This document shows, one piece after another, positions 33,189 to 47,099 of a DNA stretch of 64,000 bases. Source of the DNA: Piromyces finnis (lineage: Eukaryota; Neocallimastigomycota; Neocallimastigomycetes; Neocallimastigales; Neocallimastigaceae); assembly GCA_002104945.1 (NCBI GenBank), contig MCFH01000001.1:2204501-2268500 (forward strand), in the 5' to 3' direction. How positions within the stretch are numbered: position 1 is the first letter of the stretch; each line of letters opens with the position of its first letter. A program made the position numbers and the translations under genes. Under the pieces are notes generated by a model. That model was not told where the DNA came from. It made no database searches and was given only the letters and a program-made list of their open reading frames with translations.

Positions 33189-33466
33189 TTAATATATATT
33201 CCTTTTTTTTTTTTGTATTATCGAAATTAGAAAAAATTAAAGTATTTTAATTATTTTATAAATTTAAAAATTTCACTTTTATTAAAATTACAAGGTTATT
33301 TTAATATTAATTAAATATTAATAAACTAAATAAAAATTATGATTTTTTTGAGAATTTTTTGTTCTTTTATAATAATAATTTTATTTTTATTTTATTATTT
33401 ATTTTTTTTTTTTTTTTAATTTTTAATTTTTTTATTATTTAATAATGATTTTAAGTAGTCGCCTAT

Positions 33467-33527
33467 ATTATTGGTTATAATTTAACAAATGTTAACAATT
33501 TTTAAAATATTTTAAAATTAAAAAAAT
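33467..33527. repeat. 61-bp insertion specific to the left arm, forming an imperfect hairpin
   Basis: In the right arm GCCTAT is followed directly by TTGTCAAC; here 61 bases intervene. The insert contains AACAAATGTTAAC (about 33484-33496), the near reverse complement of GTCAACATTTGTT immediately downstream (33530-33542). An insertion or deletion through a hairpin or template switch is plausible. Confidence 0.8.
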
Positions 33528-33926
33528 TTGTCAACATTTGTTAATTTTTAAACAATGATTTTTCTCAGATTAATATTTGAAAAATTAAAAAAAAAAAATT
33601 AATTTTAAAATTTCAATACAGAAATAATTAAAATAATTAAAATAATAATAATAATAATAATCCGACAGATGTTATTTTTACCCAGAATAACTGTAAAAAC
33701 AAATATTTTATTTCAAAACATTTTCTATCAATGCATAATAAATATATAAGTACAATTTTAATTATTAATACTATATAATAAAAGCAATTAAAAAATTTAT
33801 CCGCTATTTTTGCTAAGTAAATTTATATTTATTTTTATTTATTCGGTACTCTATATATAATAACCTTATTATTACTGTTAGCTTCTGTCATTGTAATTCA
33901 AATTTATTTTTAAATATCTTGTATAG

Positions 33927-34001
<75 letters not shown>

Positions 34002-34022
34002 TAATAATAATAATAATAATAT
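33927..34022. repeat. (AAT)n microsatellite
   Basis: About 96 bases of AAT units interrupted once. The mirrored site in the right arm (41346-41389) has only about 44 bases, so the arms have diverged in length. Confidence 0.95.
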
Positions 34023-34349
34023 AATCTATCTACTTTTATTTCTATAAAATATTTTTAAAAATTTAGTAAAGGTTCATTTATTGTTCATTATTTATTTGAG
34101 CTATATTCATATCTATATATATACATATCGTCATAATATTTGTTAATAAGTAATATAAACTAATGTTCACTATAATTACATATTTTTATATTATTATATT
34201 AAAATTTGCAAAAGTATTAATATTTAGTACATTTATGCGGATAATTTCTAAATATATATTCATAGAAACTTCTTTATCCATCTTTTAAAATTGCATAAAC
34301 TTTTAGATTTTCTTTCCTTTTTTTCATTCTTTATTGTTAATAAGTAAAA

Positions 34350-34413
34350 TATAGATATAGGTATAGATATAGATATAGATATAGATATAGATATAGATAT
34401 AGATAGATAGATA
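34350..34413. repeat. (ATAGAT)n array
   Basis: Hexanucleotide ATAGAT units, degenerating to GATA at the end. The mirrored tract at 40986-41019 is about half as long. Confidence 0.9.
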
Positions 34414-34898
34414 AATCGTGATAAAATAGCTATTTTGTCTTTATTATAATTCATTACTATAGTTATAGTTTTTCCATTATTTCATTTATTAGAATTTAAA
34501 CTTGTGTAACATTGTTTTTAAAAAATTAAGATGAAATCACGATTTATATTAAAATATATTAAATATATTATTGGTTAAAAGTAAACAAATATTAGCATAA
34601 TATCTGAAATAATAAATTTTAATATTATAGGTTATAAATTAACAAAAATATAGAAATATCAAGATTATTCATAAATGTTCATAAATTCAAATTATTAAAA
34701 TAAGAAAAAAAAAAAAAAAAAAGTATATAAAAATAGGAATTTTTTCTTTATTTAATTCATCAGTTAACAAATAATTACTTTATATTTTTTAAGAATAAAT
34801 AATAATTAATTAATAATTATCAAACAAAGTTTAATTATATAATAATAATAGTAGTAATTTAAATATAATAATAATCCTAAATATAATAATAATTAAAA

Positions 34899-36218
34899 AT
34901 GTCTTCACAAGAATATCATTTTGAAACTTTACAAGTCCACGCTGGTCAAACTGTTGATCCAACTACTCATGCAAGAGCTGTTCCAATCTATGCTACTTCT
35001 TCATACGTTTTCACCGATCTTAAGGATGGTGCTGATTTATTTGGTTTAAAGAAGGTTGGAAATATTTATTCAAGATTAACTAATCCAACCAATGCAGTTG
35101 CTGAAGAAAGACTTGCAGCTTTAGAAGGTGGTGCTGCTGGTCTTGTTACTGCTAGTGGTCAATCTGCTGAATTCACTACTATTGCTGCTATTGCTAAGAA
35201 CGGTGATAATATTATCACTTCCAGTTTTATTTACGGTGGTACTCACAACTTATTCCAAAACATTTTCAGAGATTTCGGAATTACTTTCAAGTTTGTCGAC
35301 AATCTCAATCCACAAGATTATGAAGCTTTAATTGATGATAAAACCAAAGCCATTTATCTCGAATCTATTGGTAATCCAACTCATGCTGTTCCAGACTTTG
35401 AAGCATTTGCTGCTGTTGCTCACAAGCACGGCATTCCTTTAATTGTTGATAATACTTTTGGTATGGGAGGTTATTTAGTCCAACCAATTAAATATGGAGC
35501 TGATATTGTTATTCATTCCACCACAAAATGGATTAATGGACATGGTACAGTTATTGGTGGTGCTATTATTGATGGTGGTAAATTTGATTGGAATAATGGT
35601 AAATTCCCACAATTTTCAGAACCAAGTCCATCATACCACGGATTAAAGTTTGCAGAAGCTTTCGGCAATCTTGCTTTCATTTTCCGTTGCAGAGCTGAAC
35701 TTCTTCGTGATATTGGACCATGTCAAAATCCATTCAGTACTTTTATTAATCTTCTTGGATTAGAAAGTTTGTCATTAAGAGCTCAAAGACATGTTGACAA
35801 TGCTTTAGAACTTGCACAATGGTTAAAGACACGTGAAGAAGTTTCATGGGTTTCATATGCAGGTCTTCCAGATCATCCATCCTATGCTAACGCTAAGAAA
35901 TACTTAAGAAACGGATATGGTGGTGTTCTTACTTTTGGTTTAAAGAGTGGAGCTAAAGGAGCAGGTGTATTTGTTGAGAATCTTAAACTTGTTTCAAATT
36001 TAGCTAATGTTGGTGATGCCAAATCACTTATTGTTCATCCATACTCAACTACTCATGAACAACTTAGTGATGAAGAAAAGAAAGCTTGTGGTATTATACC
36101 AGAACTTTTAAGAGTTAGTGCTGGTATTGAACATATTGATGATATTAAGGCTGATTTCATTCAAGCTTTTGAAAAAGTTAATGATGAAAATTTAATTCAA
36201 TCTTTCAATAAGTTATAA
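34899..36218 (+). CDS. MET17: O-acetylhomoserine sulfhydrylase, copy 2 (inner type, 439 aa)
   Basis: Intronless copy of the enzyme described for copy 1, with the same catalytic landmarks (Lys 210 in HSTTKW). The coding DNA is almost identical to copies 1 and 4, yet the 5' and 3' flanks are unrelated to theirs. The C-terminus has a 12-residue extension after AFEK (VNDENLIQSFNK) before the terminal Leu. Val is replaced by Ala in RVSAGIEHID. It carries silent changes not seen in copy 3, for example TAT for TAC at the PIYATSS Tyr and AAC for AAT at the AKNGDN Asn. It faces copy 3 across the spacer, tail to tail. Confidence 0.95.
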   Translation: MSSQEYHFETLQVHAGQTVDPTTHARAVPIYATSSYVFTDLKDGADLFGLKKVGNIYSRLTNPTNAVAEERLAALEGGAAGLVTASGQSAEFTTIAAIAKNGDNIITSSFIYGGTHNLFQNIFRDFGITFKFVDNLNPQDYEALIDDKTKAIYLESIGNPTHAVPDFEAFAAVAHKHGIPLIVDNTFGMGGYLVQPIKYGADIVIHSTTKWINGHGTVIGGAIIDGGKFDWNNGKFPQFSEPSPSYHGLKFAEAFGNLAFIFRCRAELLRDIGPCQNPFSTFINLLGLESLSLRAQRHVDNALELAQWLKTREEVSWVSYAGLPDHPSYANAKKYLRNGYGGVLTFGLKSGAKGAGVFVENLKLVSNLANVGDAKSLIVHPYSTTHEQLSDEEKKACGIIPELLRVSAGIEHIDDIKADFIQAFEKVNDENLIQSFNKL

Positions 36219-36947
36219 TTTCATTAATTATTTAGTTTTAGAATAAATTAATTGCTTATTTTAAATTATAATTTAAAATAATAGTATTACATGTAAATAT
36301 AATTATTTAAGAAAACAAAATTGTCATTAATTAATAATTAATAGATTAATAGTCATATTTAATAATCATATTTAATAATAATATTTAATAATCATATTTT
36401 ATTATCATCATAGTCATTAAACTAAATTCTATCTTCTATTATATTTTTATATTTTTAATTATTTATTTCATATAATTTTTTTTTTTTTTTTTTTTTCAAT
36501 TTTTAAATTAAAATAAATCAAATTATTATCTGCTTAAATTACAAATATAAAATTGTTAAAGCATAATAAATATTAAATATCAAATAAATTAAAAAATATT
36601 TTATTTTGTTTTGTTTTTATTCCCATTTTGAAAAAAAAAAGAAATGTTTAACTAAAAAGAATAGAAATGAAAAGGTTTTTACATTATAAAATTATAATAT
36701 TTTTATTTTAACTGAAAATTTAATTGGTGTAAAAAGAAAATTTAAAATTAATACAATTAGAAATTTTTAGATTTAATTGTATATTAGTATTTATTTTATA
36801 TTATTTCATTATTTTATTTTATCTATTATTTATTTAATTTATTTCATCAATATTTTATATTTATAAATATTAATATATGTATATAATAGTTATTTCATAT
36901 TATTTATAGATCATATAAAAGCAAATGATCTTTCAAATCAACTAATG
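36219..36947. other. 3' flank of copy 2 and inner edge of the left arm
   Basis: AT-rich 3' flank, mirrored to 38762-39179 as far as about 36637. It includes repeated AATAATCATATTT units at 36355-36400. Beyond 36637 the sequence is unique AT-rich spacer leading into the retrotransposon remnant. No gene is seen. Confidence 0.55.
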
Positions 36948-38230
36948 GTCTACTTATCATTGGTAATATTTACTTCCCACAAACTAGATGGCCGGATGCT
37001 AGATTAATTGCCTTAGATGAACTTGATAAGTGATTAAGAACACATAATAAATTCAACCACCCGTTTATCCTTGTAGGAGACCTCAATATGTCAGTTATTA
37101 AGATCAAATTTTATATTTCATAACACTTACCTGATTGAATTATGACAGAGTTAACTGAATTTCACTGGAAAAAGAAACTAAATCTTCATGTATCAACCAT
37201 ATTGTATATAACAAAGCTATGGCAAAACACATCAGCAAATCTTTAGTTTGTAAAGTCTTCTATGATGTGTCTTCATTCTCTTTTAAGAGCTTTCCCACCA
37301 ACAGTTGTGTTACTTTTAGCTTAATAAATATAGTCATTAATTTCTATATTTTAAGTAAAGTCTCATAATATGCCATTACTTGGTTTCGACAAAAATAGAA
37401 CTCGTAGAGTTCAATCATTAATCAATATTTCTATATTATGGAGTATCAATAACTTTTATAATAAAAGTCAAAATATCGATGGTTTTGTATATGAGCGAAA
37501 TTTATTTATTAGTCTATATACTCTTACAAGAAATTTGAGGATACCTATTATTGCAGGTATTTTTGCTGCACAATAAGTGAAATGTTTTATTAAATGGAGA
37601 AAATCAAAATGTATTACCAAAGATCCCGCCCAACTTATTTTTCCCATGTCTCATTACTTTTGAACCAAAAAACTTTGTTCATTGAATATAAGAAACTTTT
37701 TTAATTTAAAATTAATTGATACTAAAATAGTAAGATTTACTCCTGTCTGACTGTCTTTGTGTCTGTCTATGTTACAAATATGATAAACAATCTTTTCATC
37801 ATTGGATATTAGTATTTTCTGAATACAGAATTTCTTCACTTATCCTTTTTTATAATAAATATAAGTATCAATTCATTACTTACTTACTCCCCGAAATGTA
37901 TATAAGAAAAACTATTTATAACTAAATTTCTATGTTCCTTCTTGGTGGAGCTTTAGCGTATAACAAGTTACAAATATATAATAAAGTGGAACAAAGATAT
38001 TTGAATGAACATTTTTACAGTTCATAAGAGCGTCGACATCGTACCGATATAGCAAAGAAACATTATAAATGTTCTGTACACAGAGTCAAATGTTAATATT
38101 TCTTCGAATGAAAACATTATGAACTCATGGGAGAGTTTGGTAAACACCATACTATCATACCTGATGCTAATTCTCTTTTTATTTCATTTAATTTATTAGT
38201 TAGGGACCAATCCCACACAATGCAAATTGC
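36948..38230 (+). mobile_element. Decayed non-LTR retrotransposon (LINE) remnant: endonuclease and 3' coding fragments
   Basis: A segment less AT-rich than its surroundings. At 36948-37115 the translation reads IIGNIYFPQ, then RLIALDELDK, a stop, and PFILVGDLNMS: the exonuclease-endonuclease-phosphatase fold of retrotransposon endonucleases with its GDLN motif. Further stops follow. At 37370-37576 a short open frame (FDKNRTRRVQSLINISILW ... LRIPIIAGIFAAQ) continues past a stop as VKCFIKWRKSKC. This resembles the region downstream of the reverse transcriptase in LINE proteins. Coding-like sequence around 37980-38090 (RYLNEHFYSS, HRTDIAKKHYKCSVHR) may be the C-terminus. The reverse transcriptase core is missing, so this is an internally deleted, dead copy. 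Confidence 0.7.
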
Positions 38231-38293
38231 ATGAGTTTATTAAACTTTCATAAGACTTAAATAATTATTTTATTTTATATTTTTATCTTTATA

Positions 38294-38435
<142 letters not shown>

Positions 38436-39179
38436 TATTATCATTTGTTATATCAATATATATTATTACCTAATATAATGAAAATTAAATAAATAAATAC
38501 AAGAAGAAATGTATTCTCTTAGGATAAAAAAAAATTATATTATTTTTTTGTGAAACACATTTACCATCTACATTACTTATATTTATATTTATATGTTGAT
38601 ATTTTTATTGATTATTAAATTTTATAATATATTAAAACCTTTCATTATATATTCATATAAAATATAAATATTTATAATCTATATTTTTATATATATTAAT
38701 TCTATGTATTTTAAAAAAAAACTAAGTCTTTTTAAAAATAATTTAACATCAAGTATATTAAATTTTTTTCAAAATGGAAATAAAAACAAAACAAAATAAA
38801 ATATTTTTTAATTTATTTGATATTTAATATTTATTATGCTTTAACAATTTTATATTTGTAATTTAAGCAGATAATAATTTGATTTATTTTAATTTAAAAA
38901 TTGAAAAAAAAAAAAAAAAAAATTATATGAAATAAATAATTAAAAATATAAAAATATAATTGAAGATAGAATTTAGTTTAATGACTATGATGATAATAAA
39001 ATATGATTATTAAATATTATTATTAAATATGATTATTAAATATGACTATTAATCTATTAATTATTAATTAATGACAATTTTGTTTTCTTAAATAATTATA
39101 TTTACATGTAATACTATTATTTTAAATTATAATTTAAAATAAGCAATTAATTTATTCTAAATCTAAATAATTAATGAAA
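38436..39179. other. Inner spacer edge and 3' flank of copy 3
   Basis: AT-rich with no gene. Homology to the left arm starts at about 38762 (TTTTTTTCAAAATGG) and covers the rest of this segment, mirroring 36219-36637. Confidence 0.55.
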
Positions 39180-40499
39180 TTATAACTTATTGAAAGATTG
39201 AATTAAATTTTCATCATTAACTTTTTCAAAAGCTTGAATGAAATCAGCCTTAATATCATCAATATGTTCAATACCAGCACTAACTCTTAAAAGTTCTGGT
39301 GTAATACCACAAGCTTTCTTTTCTTCATCACTAAGTTGTTCATGAGTAGTTGAGTATGGATGAACAATAAGTGATTTGGCATCACCAACATTAGCTAAAT
39401 TTGAAACAAGTTTAAGATTCTCAACAAATACACCTGCTCCTTTAGCTCCACTCTTTAAACCAAAAGTAAGAACACCACCATATCCGTTTCTTAAGTATTT
39501 CTTAGCGTTAGCATAGGATGGATGATCTGGAAGACCTGCATATGAAACCCATGAAACTTCTTCACGTGTCTTTAACCATTGTGCAAGTTCTAAAGCATTG
39601 TCAACATGTCTTTGAGCTCTTAATGACAAACTTTCTAATCCAAGAAGATTAATAAAAGTACTGAATGGATTTTGACATGGTCCAATATCACGAAGAAGTT
39701 CAGCTCTGCAACGGAAAATGAAAGCAAGATTGCCGAAAGCTTCTGCAAACTTTAATCCGTGGTATGATGGACTTGGTTCTGAAAATTGTGGGAATTTACC
39801 ATTATTCCAATCAAATTTACCACCATCAATAATAGCACCACCAATAACTGTACCATGTCCATTAATCCATTTTGTGGTGGAATGAATAACAATATCAGCT
39901 CCATATTTAATTGGTTGGACTAAATAACCTCCCATACCAAAAGTATTATCAACAATTAAAGGAATGCCGTGCTTGTGAGCAACAGCAGCAAATGCTTCAA
40001 AGTCTGGAACAGCATGAGTTGGATTACCAATAGATTCGAGATAAATGGCTTTGGTTTTATCATCAATTAAAGCTTCATAATCTTGTGGATTGAGATTGTC
40101 GACAAACTTGAAAGTAATTCCGAAATCTCTGAAAATGTTTTGGAATAAGTTGTGAGTACCACCGTAAATAAAACTGGAAGTGATAATATTATCACCATTC
40201 TTAGCAATAGCAGCAATAGTAGTGAATTCAGCAGATTGACCACTAGCAGTAACAAGACCAGCAGCACCACCTTCTAAAGCTGCAAGTCTTTCTTCAGCAA
40301 CTGCATTGGTTGGATTAGTTAATCTTGAATAAATATTTCCAACCTTCTTTAAACCAAATAAATCAGCACCATCCTTAAGATCGGTGAAAACGTATGAAGA
40401 AGTAGCGTAGATTGGAACAGCTCTTGCATGAGTAGTTGGATCAACAGTTTGACCAGCGTGGACTTGTAAAGTTTCAAAATGATATTCTTGTGAAGACAT
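39180..40499 (-). CDS. MET17: O-acetylhomoserine sulfhydrylase, copy 3 (inner type, 439 aa)
   Basis: Mirror partner of copy 2, with the same 12-residue C-terminal extension and the RVSAGIEHID sequence. It differs in protein from copy 2 by one residue: Thr for Ile in CGITPELL. At several silent sites it agrees with copies 1 and 4 rather than with copy 2, which points to conversion between copies. Catalytic residues are intact. It lies head to head with copy 4 across 1.6 kb. Confidence 0.95.
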   Translation of the reverse strand: MSSQEYHFETLQVHAGQTVDPTTHARAVPIYATSSYVFTDLKDGADLFGLKKVGNIYSRLTNPTNAVAEERLAALEGGAAGLVTASGQSAEFTTIAAIAKNGDNIITSSFIYGGTHNLFQNIFRDFGITFKFVDNLNPQDYEALIDDKTKAIYLESIGNPTHAVPDFEAFAAVAHKHGIPLIVDNTFGMGGYLVQPIKYGADIVIHSTTKWINGHGTVIGGAIIDGGKFDWNNGKFPQFSEPSPSYHGLKFAEAFGNLAFIFRCRAELLRDIGPCQNPFSTFINLLGLESLSLRAQRHVDNALELAQWLKTREEVSWVSYAGLPDHPSYANAKKYLRNGYGGVLTFGLKSGAKGAGVFVENLKLVSNLANVGDAKSLIVHPYSTTHEQLSDEEKKACGITPELLRVSAGIEHIDDIKADFIQAFEKVNDENLIQSFNKL

Positions 40500-43397
<2,898 letters not shown>

Positions 43398-44261
43398 ATT
43401 AATAATTGTTAGTATATTTAATTAATATATTAATAATTATTAAATTTAAAAATTATAAAAAGATAAACATTTACACAGCATTATATTTAATTCATATGTA
43501 TATAAATAGTTAAACAAATTATCATAATTATTTTTTTTCATTAAAATACCTTAATATCATATACTATCGATTCATAACTTATTTTTTTTTTTTTCATATT
43601 TAATACTTATTTCATATATAACATAAAAAATGAATGTATTTATTAATAAATAATAATTAATAAACAATAAACAAAAATATAAAAAATTAAATATTGTTTA
43701 TTTTTATTTTTAATTTAGTGTTTTATATTATTTTTGTAAAAATATTTTTATTTTGATGATTTTAGTGATGGTGTGATATTATTAGTAGTATTTTACTTAT
43801 TAATTTATTGAAATATTATATCTAGCAAAAAAATAGCTTTAAGTGGAGTTTAATAATATTGACTATTGGAAAAATAAAAGTAAACAATAAAAAAAATAAT
43901 TTTTCTTAAGAATATAGATTATTTTTTTATTATTTAAATAATTATTTTTTAAATTAATCACCAATTAAAAATGTTAAGATGATCTATCTATGTTAATTTG
44001 TACAGGATTTTAAAACTGATACTTTAAATTATATATATTTTAATAGAATATATTATTTTGTAAATAATATTATAGATACATTATAATTATAATAGAATGT
44101 AAATATTTGTTAATATTTTTTTTTAACAACAACAGCTATTTTAAACTACTATTATTTTAATTAAAGTTATAATACATTTGAAAGTAAATTTAAAAATATA
44201 TTTAATTAAATAAAAATGAATGAAAAATAAATAGATACATTATAGTAATTTAAATTAAAGT
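43398..44261. other. 3' flank of copy 4 and unique AT-rich DNA
   Basis: 43398-43785 mirrors the 3' flank of copy 1. Beyond it the sequence is unique, AT-rich and without a gene. Confidence 0.5.
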
Positions 44262-44790
44262 CAGACTTTAATATTCACTGGATTATTAGAACTTTCATTA
44301 ATTAAATTACTATTTAAACTAATAGAATTATCCAGACTTAAGGAATTATAATTATCATCTTTACTATTACCTCTTGCTAATGGGATCATTAATATTATCT
44401 TTAATGTTATTTTTATTATTACTAACACTATAATTATTGTATTATTACTATTCCTAATGTTGTTATTTTCATTGTTATTTTTTTACTTATAGTTATAGTT
44501 ATTATTATTAATGGAACTATTTGAATGATTTTTGCTAAGTAATTGAATATTTGGACTAGATAATTGTAATGTTTAATATGAATATTATTAAAATTTGGAC
44601 ATTCAGTTAGTTAATATTAATTACTTTGATTATCATTTTTGAAATATGGGTAGTAGTTAGAAACCGTATCAACTAATTTAACAGCTTTATCAATATTAGA
44701 ATCTTATTTGTTTTGCGCTATTTACCTTCAATTAACCAATGTTGACTATTTTTGTCAAAGATCCTGCAAAATACAACAAGAACAATCATT
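44262..44790 (-). pseudogene. Possible decayed Asn-rich gene
   Basis: On the minus strand a good acceptor (TTGTATTTTGCAG, complement of about 44766-44778) precedes a short coding-like stretch: FDKNSQHWLIEGK, stop, then DSNIDKAVKLVDTVSNYYPY and FKNDNQ. Further stops and frameshifts follow, then an open tail (IPLARGNSKDDNYNSLSLD ...) that ends at a stop near 44262. The pieces look like former coding sequence broken by several lesions. I do not recognise the family, and part of it could be chance in low-complexity DNA. Confidence 0.4.
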
Positions 44791-45197
44791 TTATATCAAA
44801 AGTATAAGCTATGCAAATATTTTTATTACTTTATACACTTTTAAAAATTTAAAATAAAATCATAATAAAATTGAATATTAATATTTTTTTTAAACACTTT
44901 TTAATGATATATTTTTTATGACATTTTTGTATTATTTTTTTTATTGCTTTAATTTTTTACACTTAAATAAATACAAAATTAGTGTAAATATAGAAAATAA
45001 TTTTTAGCGATATAAAAAAGAAAAACTTATAGTTTTTTTCTTTGATATTTACCAATATTATAATGAATATATATGTCTAATTAACTATAAATTTTTTATA
45101 TTTGTTATAACTGTTATAATAATAAATATTATATATATAAAATGCTATGATAAATATGAAAAATAAGACAAGTATAATTATAATGCTTAACAAATGT

Positions 45198-45509
45198 ATG
45201 GAAGTATAATATTATCACCCTTCTTAGCAATAGCAGCAATAGTAGTGAATTCGGCAGATTGACCACTAGCAGTAACAAGACCAGCAGCACCACCTTCTAA
45301 AGCTGCAAGTCTTTCTTCAGCAACTGCATTGGTTGGATTAGTTAATCTTGAATAAATATTTCCAACTTTCTTTAAACTAAATAAATCAGCACCATCCTTA
45401 AGATCGGTGAAAACGTATGAAGAAGTAGCGTAGATTGGAACAGCTCTTGCATGAGTAGTTGGATCAACAGTTTGACCAGCGTGGACTTGCAAAGTTTCAA
45501 AATGATATT
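45198..45509 (-). pseudogene. Truncated fifth sulfhydrylase copy
   Basis: Matches codons 6 to about 108 of the intact copies ([13 protein letters not shown] ... [11 protein letters not shown]). The five-codon start is missing at the 5' end (45509). A one-base deletion near the 3' end shifts the frame, and homology stops at about 45198. Two amino-acid changes are visible (Gly to Ser in FSLKKVGN; Asn to Lys in AKKGDN). Neither parental flank is present, and there is no A-tail on the 3' side. Confidence 0.92.
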
Positions 45510-47099
45510 TTTTTTAGTATTCATAATGATAATATATATTAATTTAGTATTTTATTAGAGTTTTAAGAATTCTTTTATTATAATATCGCACTTTTGAAAT
45601 TAATTTTATTCTTTTATCTTTATTCTATTATAATTAAATAACTTCAAATATATTTCACTCTTTTTCTTTTTAAGATTTTAATAAATTTTAAATTAAAAAA
45701 ATTAAAAATGAGTTATGTTATTTATATAATCACATTATTTTTTCTTTTTTATTATAATAAATATAATATATATATATATAATAAAATGAATGTTATTACT
45801 TAATAAATTTCTTTTTTATAGATTTATTGACACATGCCTTCACATGATAATATACATGAAAAGTTCTGTTATATGCTATGCTTTACTACTTTTCTGCTGT
45901 TGTAGTTAATTTAATATTAATTTATTTATAGTTTATTTTATTAGGTCAAATCTTTTATTGTTAAAATAAAAATTTACTTTTCTTACTAATAATTTACCTC
46001 TTAATAATAAATTTTTTCTTATTAAAATTGATTTCTTTTATTAATTGTTTTTTGAGAATATTTTTAAAAATTAATATAATGTAATATATATTAATAATAT
46101 ATGAGTAATAGATAAATAATATATAAAAAACAATTATTATATTATTAAAAAATATTTGATATAAGTTTTTAAATATGAATTTGAATATTTTAAATAATAA
46201 AAATTATTTAAATATGGATAGAATAGCTATACCTATTAATTTCATTAATAAATAAATAAAAAAAAAAAACGGAAATTAAAAATCTTAAAATATATTAAAA
46301 TTATTTTTTTTTAAATTATTAATTTAAGATTATATTTAAATAATTATCCTACTGGTAAAATAATATTTTTCTTGCATTATTAATATTTATTAATATAATA
46401 TTAAGTTTCATATATTATAAATTAACAATAATAATTTCCCGCTCTTTAATAAATTTTTAATAAATAAATATTAGTCATAATTTCATAACAAAAATTCGAA
46501 AAAGAACATTTAAAATGTAATGTATATATATTAATAAGTCTTTTTATGAATGCTAATTAAAATAGAAATAAAATTCCTTTTTTTTTTTATTATTGAAAGT
46601 GATATTTTATTATTTCCTTACTATATTCTTATTTCATATTTCATAAATACTTTTTAATATTTATAAAGAAAATTAAATAATAAGTAAATGAAATTAAAAT
46701 ACAACGAAAATAATAAGCTTTATATGAATTATATACCACTTTAAATATAATAATATATATGGTAATGAAAATTATCTCAACAACAATTGCTAATTAATTT
46801 AATAATTAAACTAGATAATTTATTAAATAATCAATTTTATATAAATCATTTTACTAATAATTAATAAATAAAGTTAAATAATTGATTAAATTTTAATTAA
46901 AAATTTAAAAATGTTTCACAAAAATGATAAAACATATATTTTTTAAAGTTACAGCGATAAAAAATAGGATAAAATATTTTATATAAATAGTTAAAAAATG
47001 AAGTATGTATTTTTTTGGACTATTTTATCAAAAATTTTATTTTGAAAATAAGTATTTAAATTTTACATATAGCAATAAATTAATTAAACAAATATTACA
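45510..47099. other. Intergenic AT-rich DNA
   Basis: No gene is seen. It leads into the promoter of the first pectin methylesterase. Confidence 0.45.
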
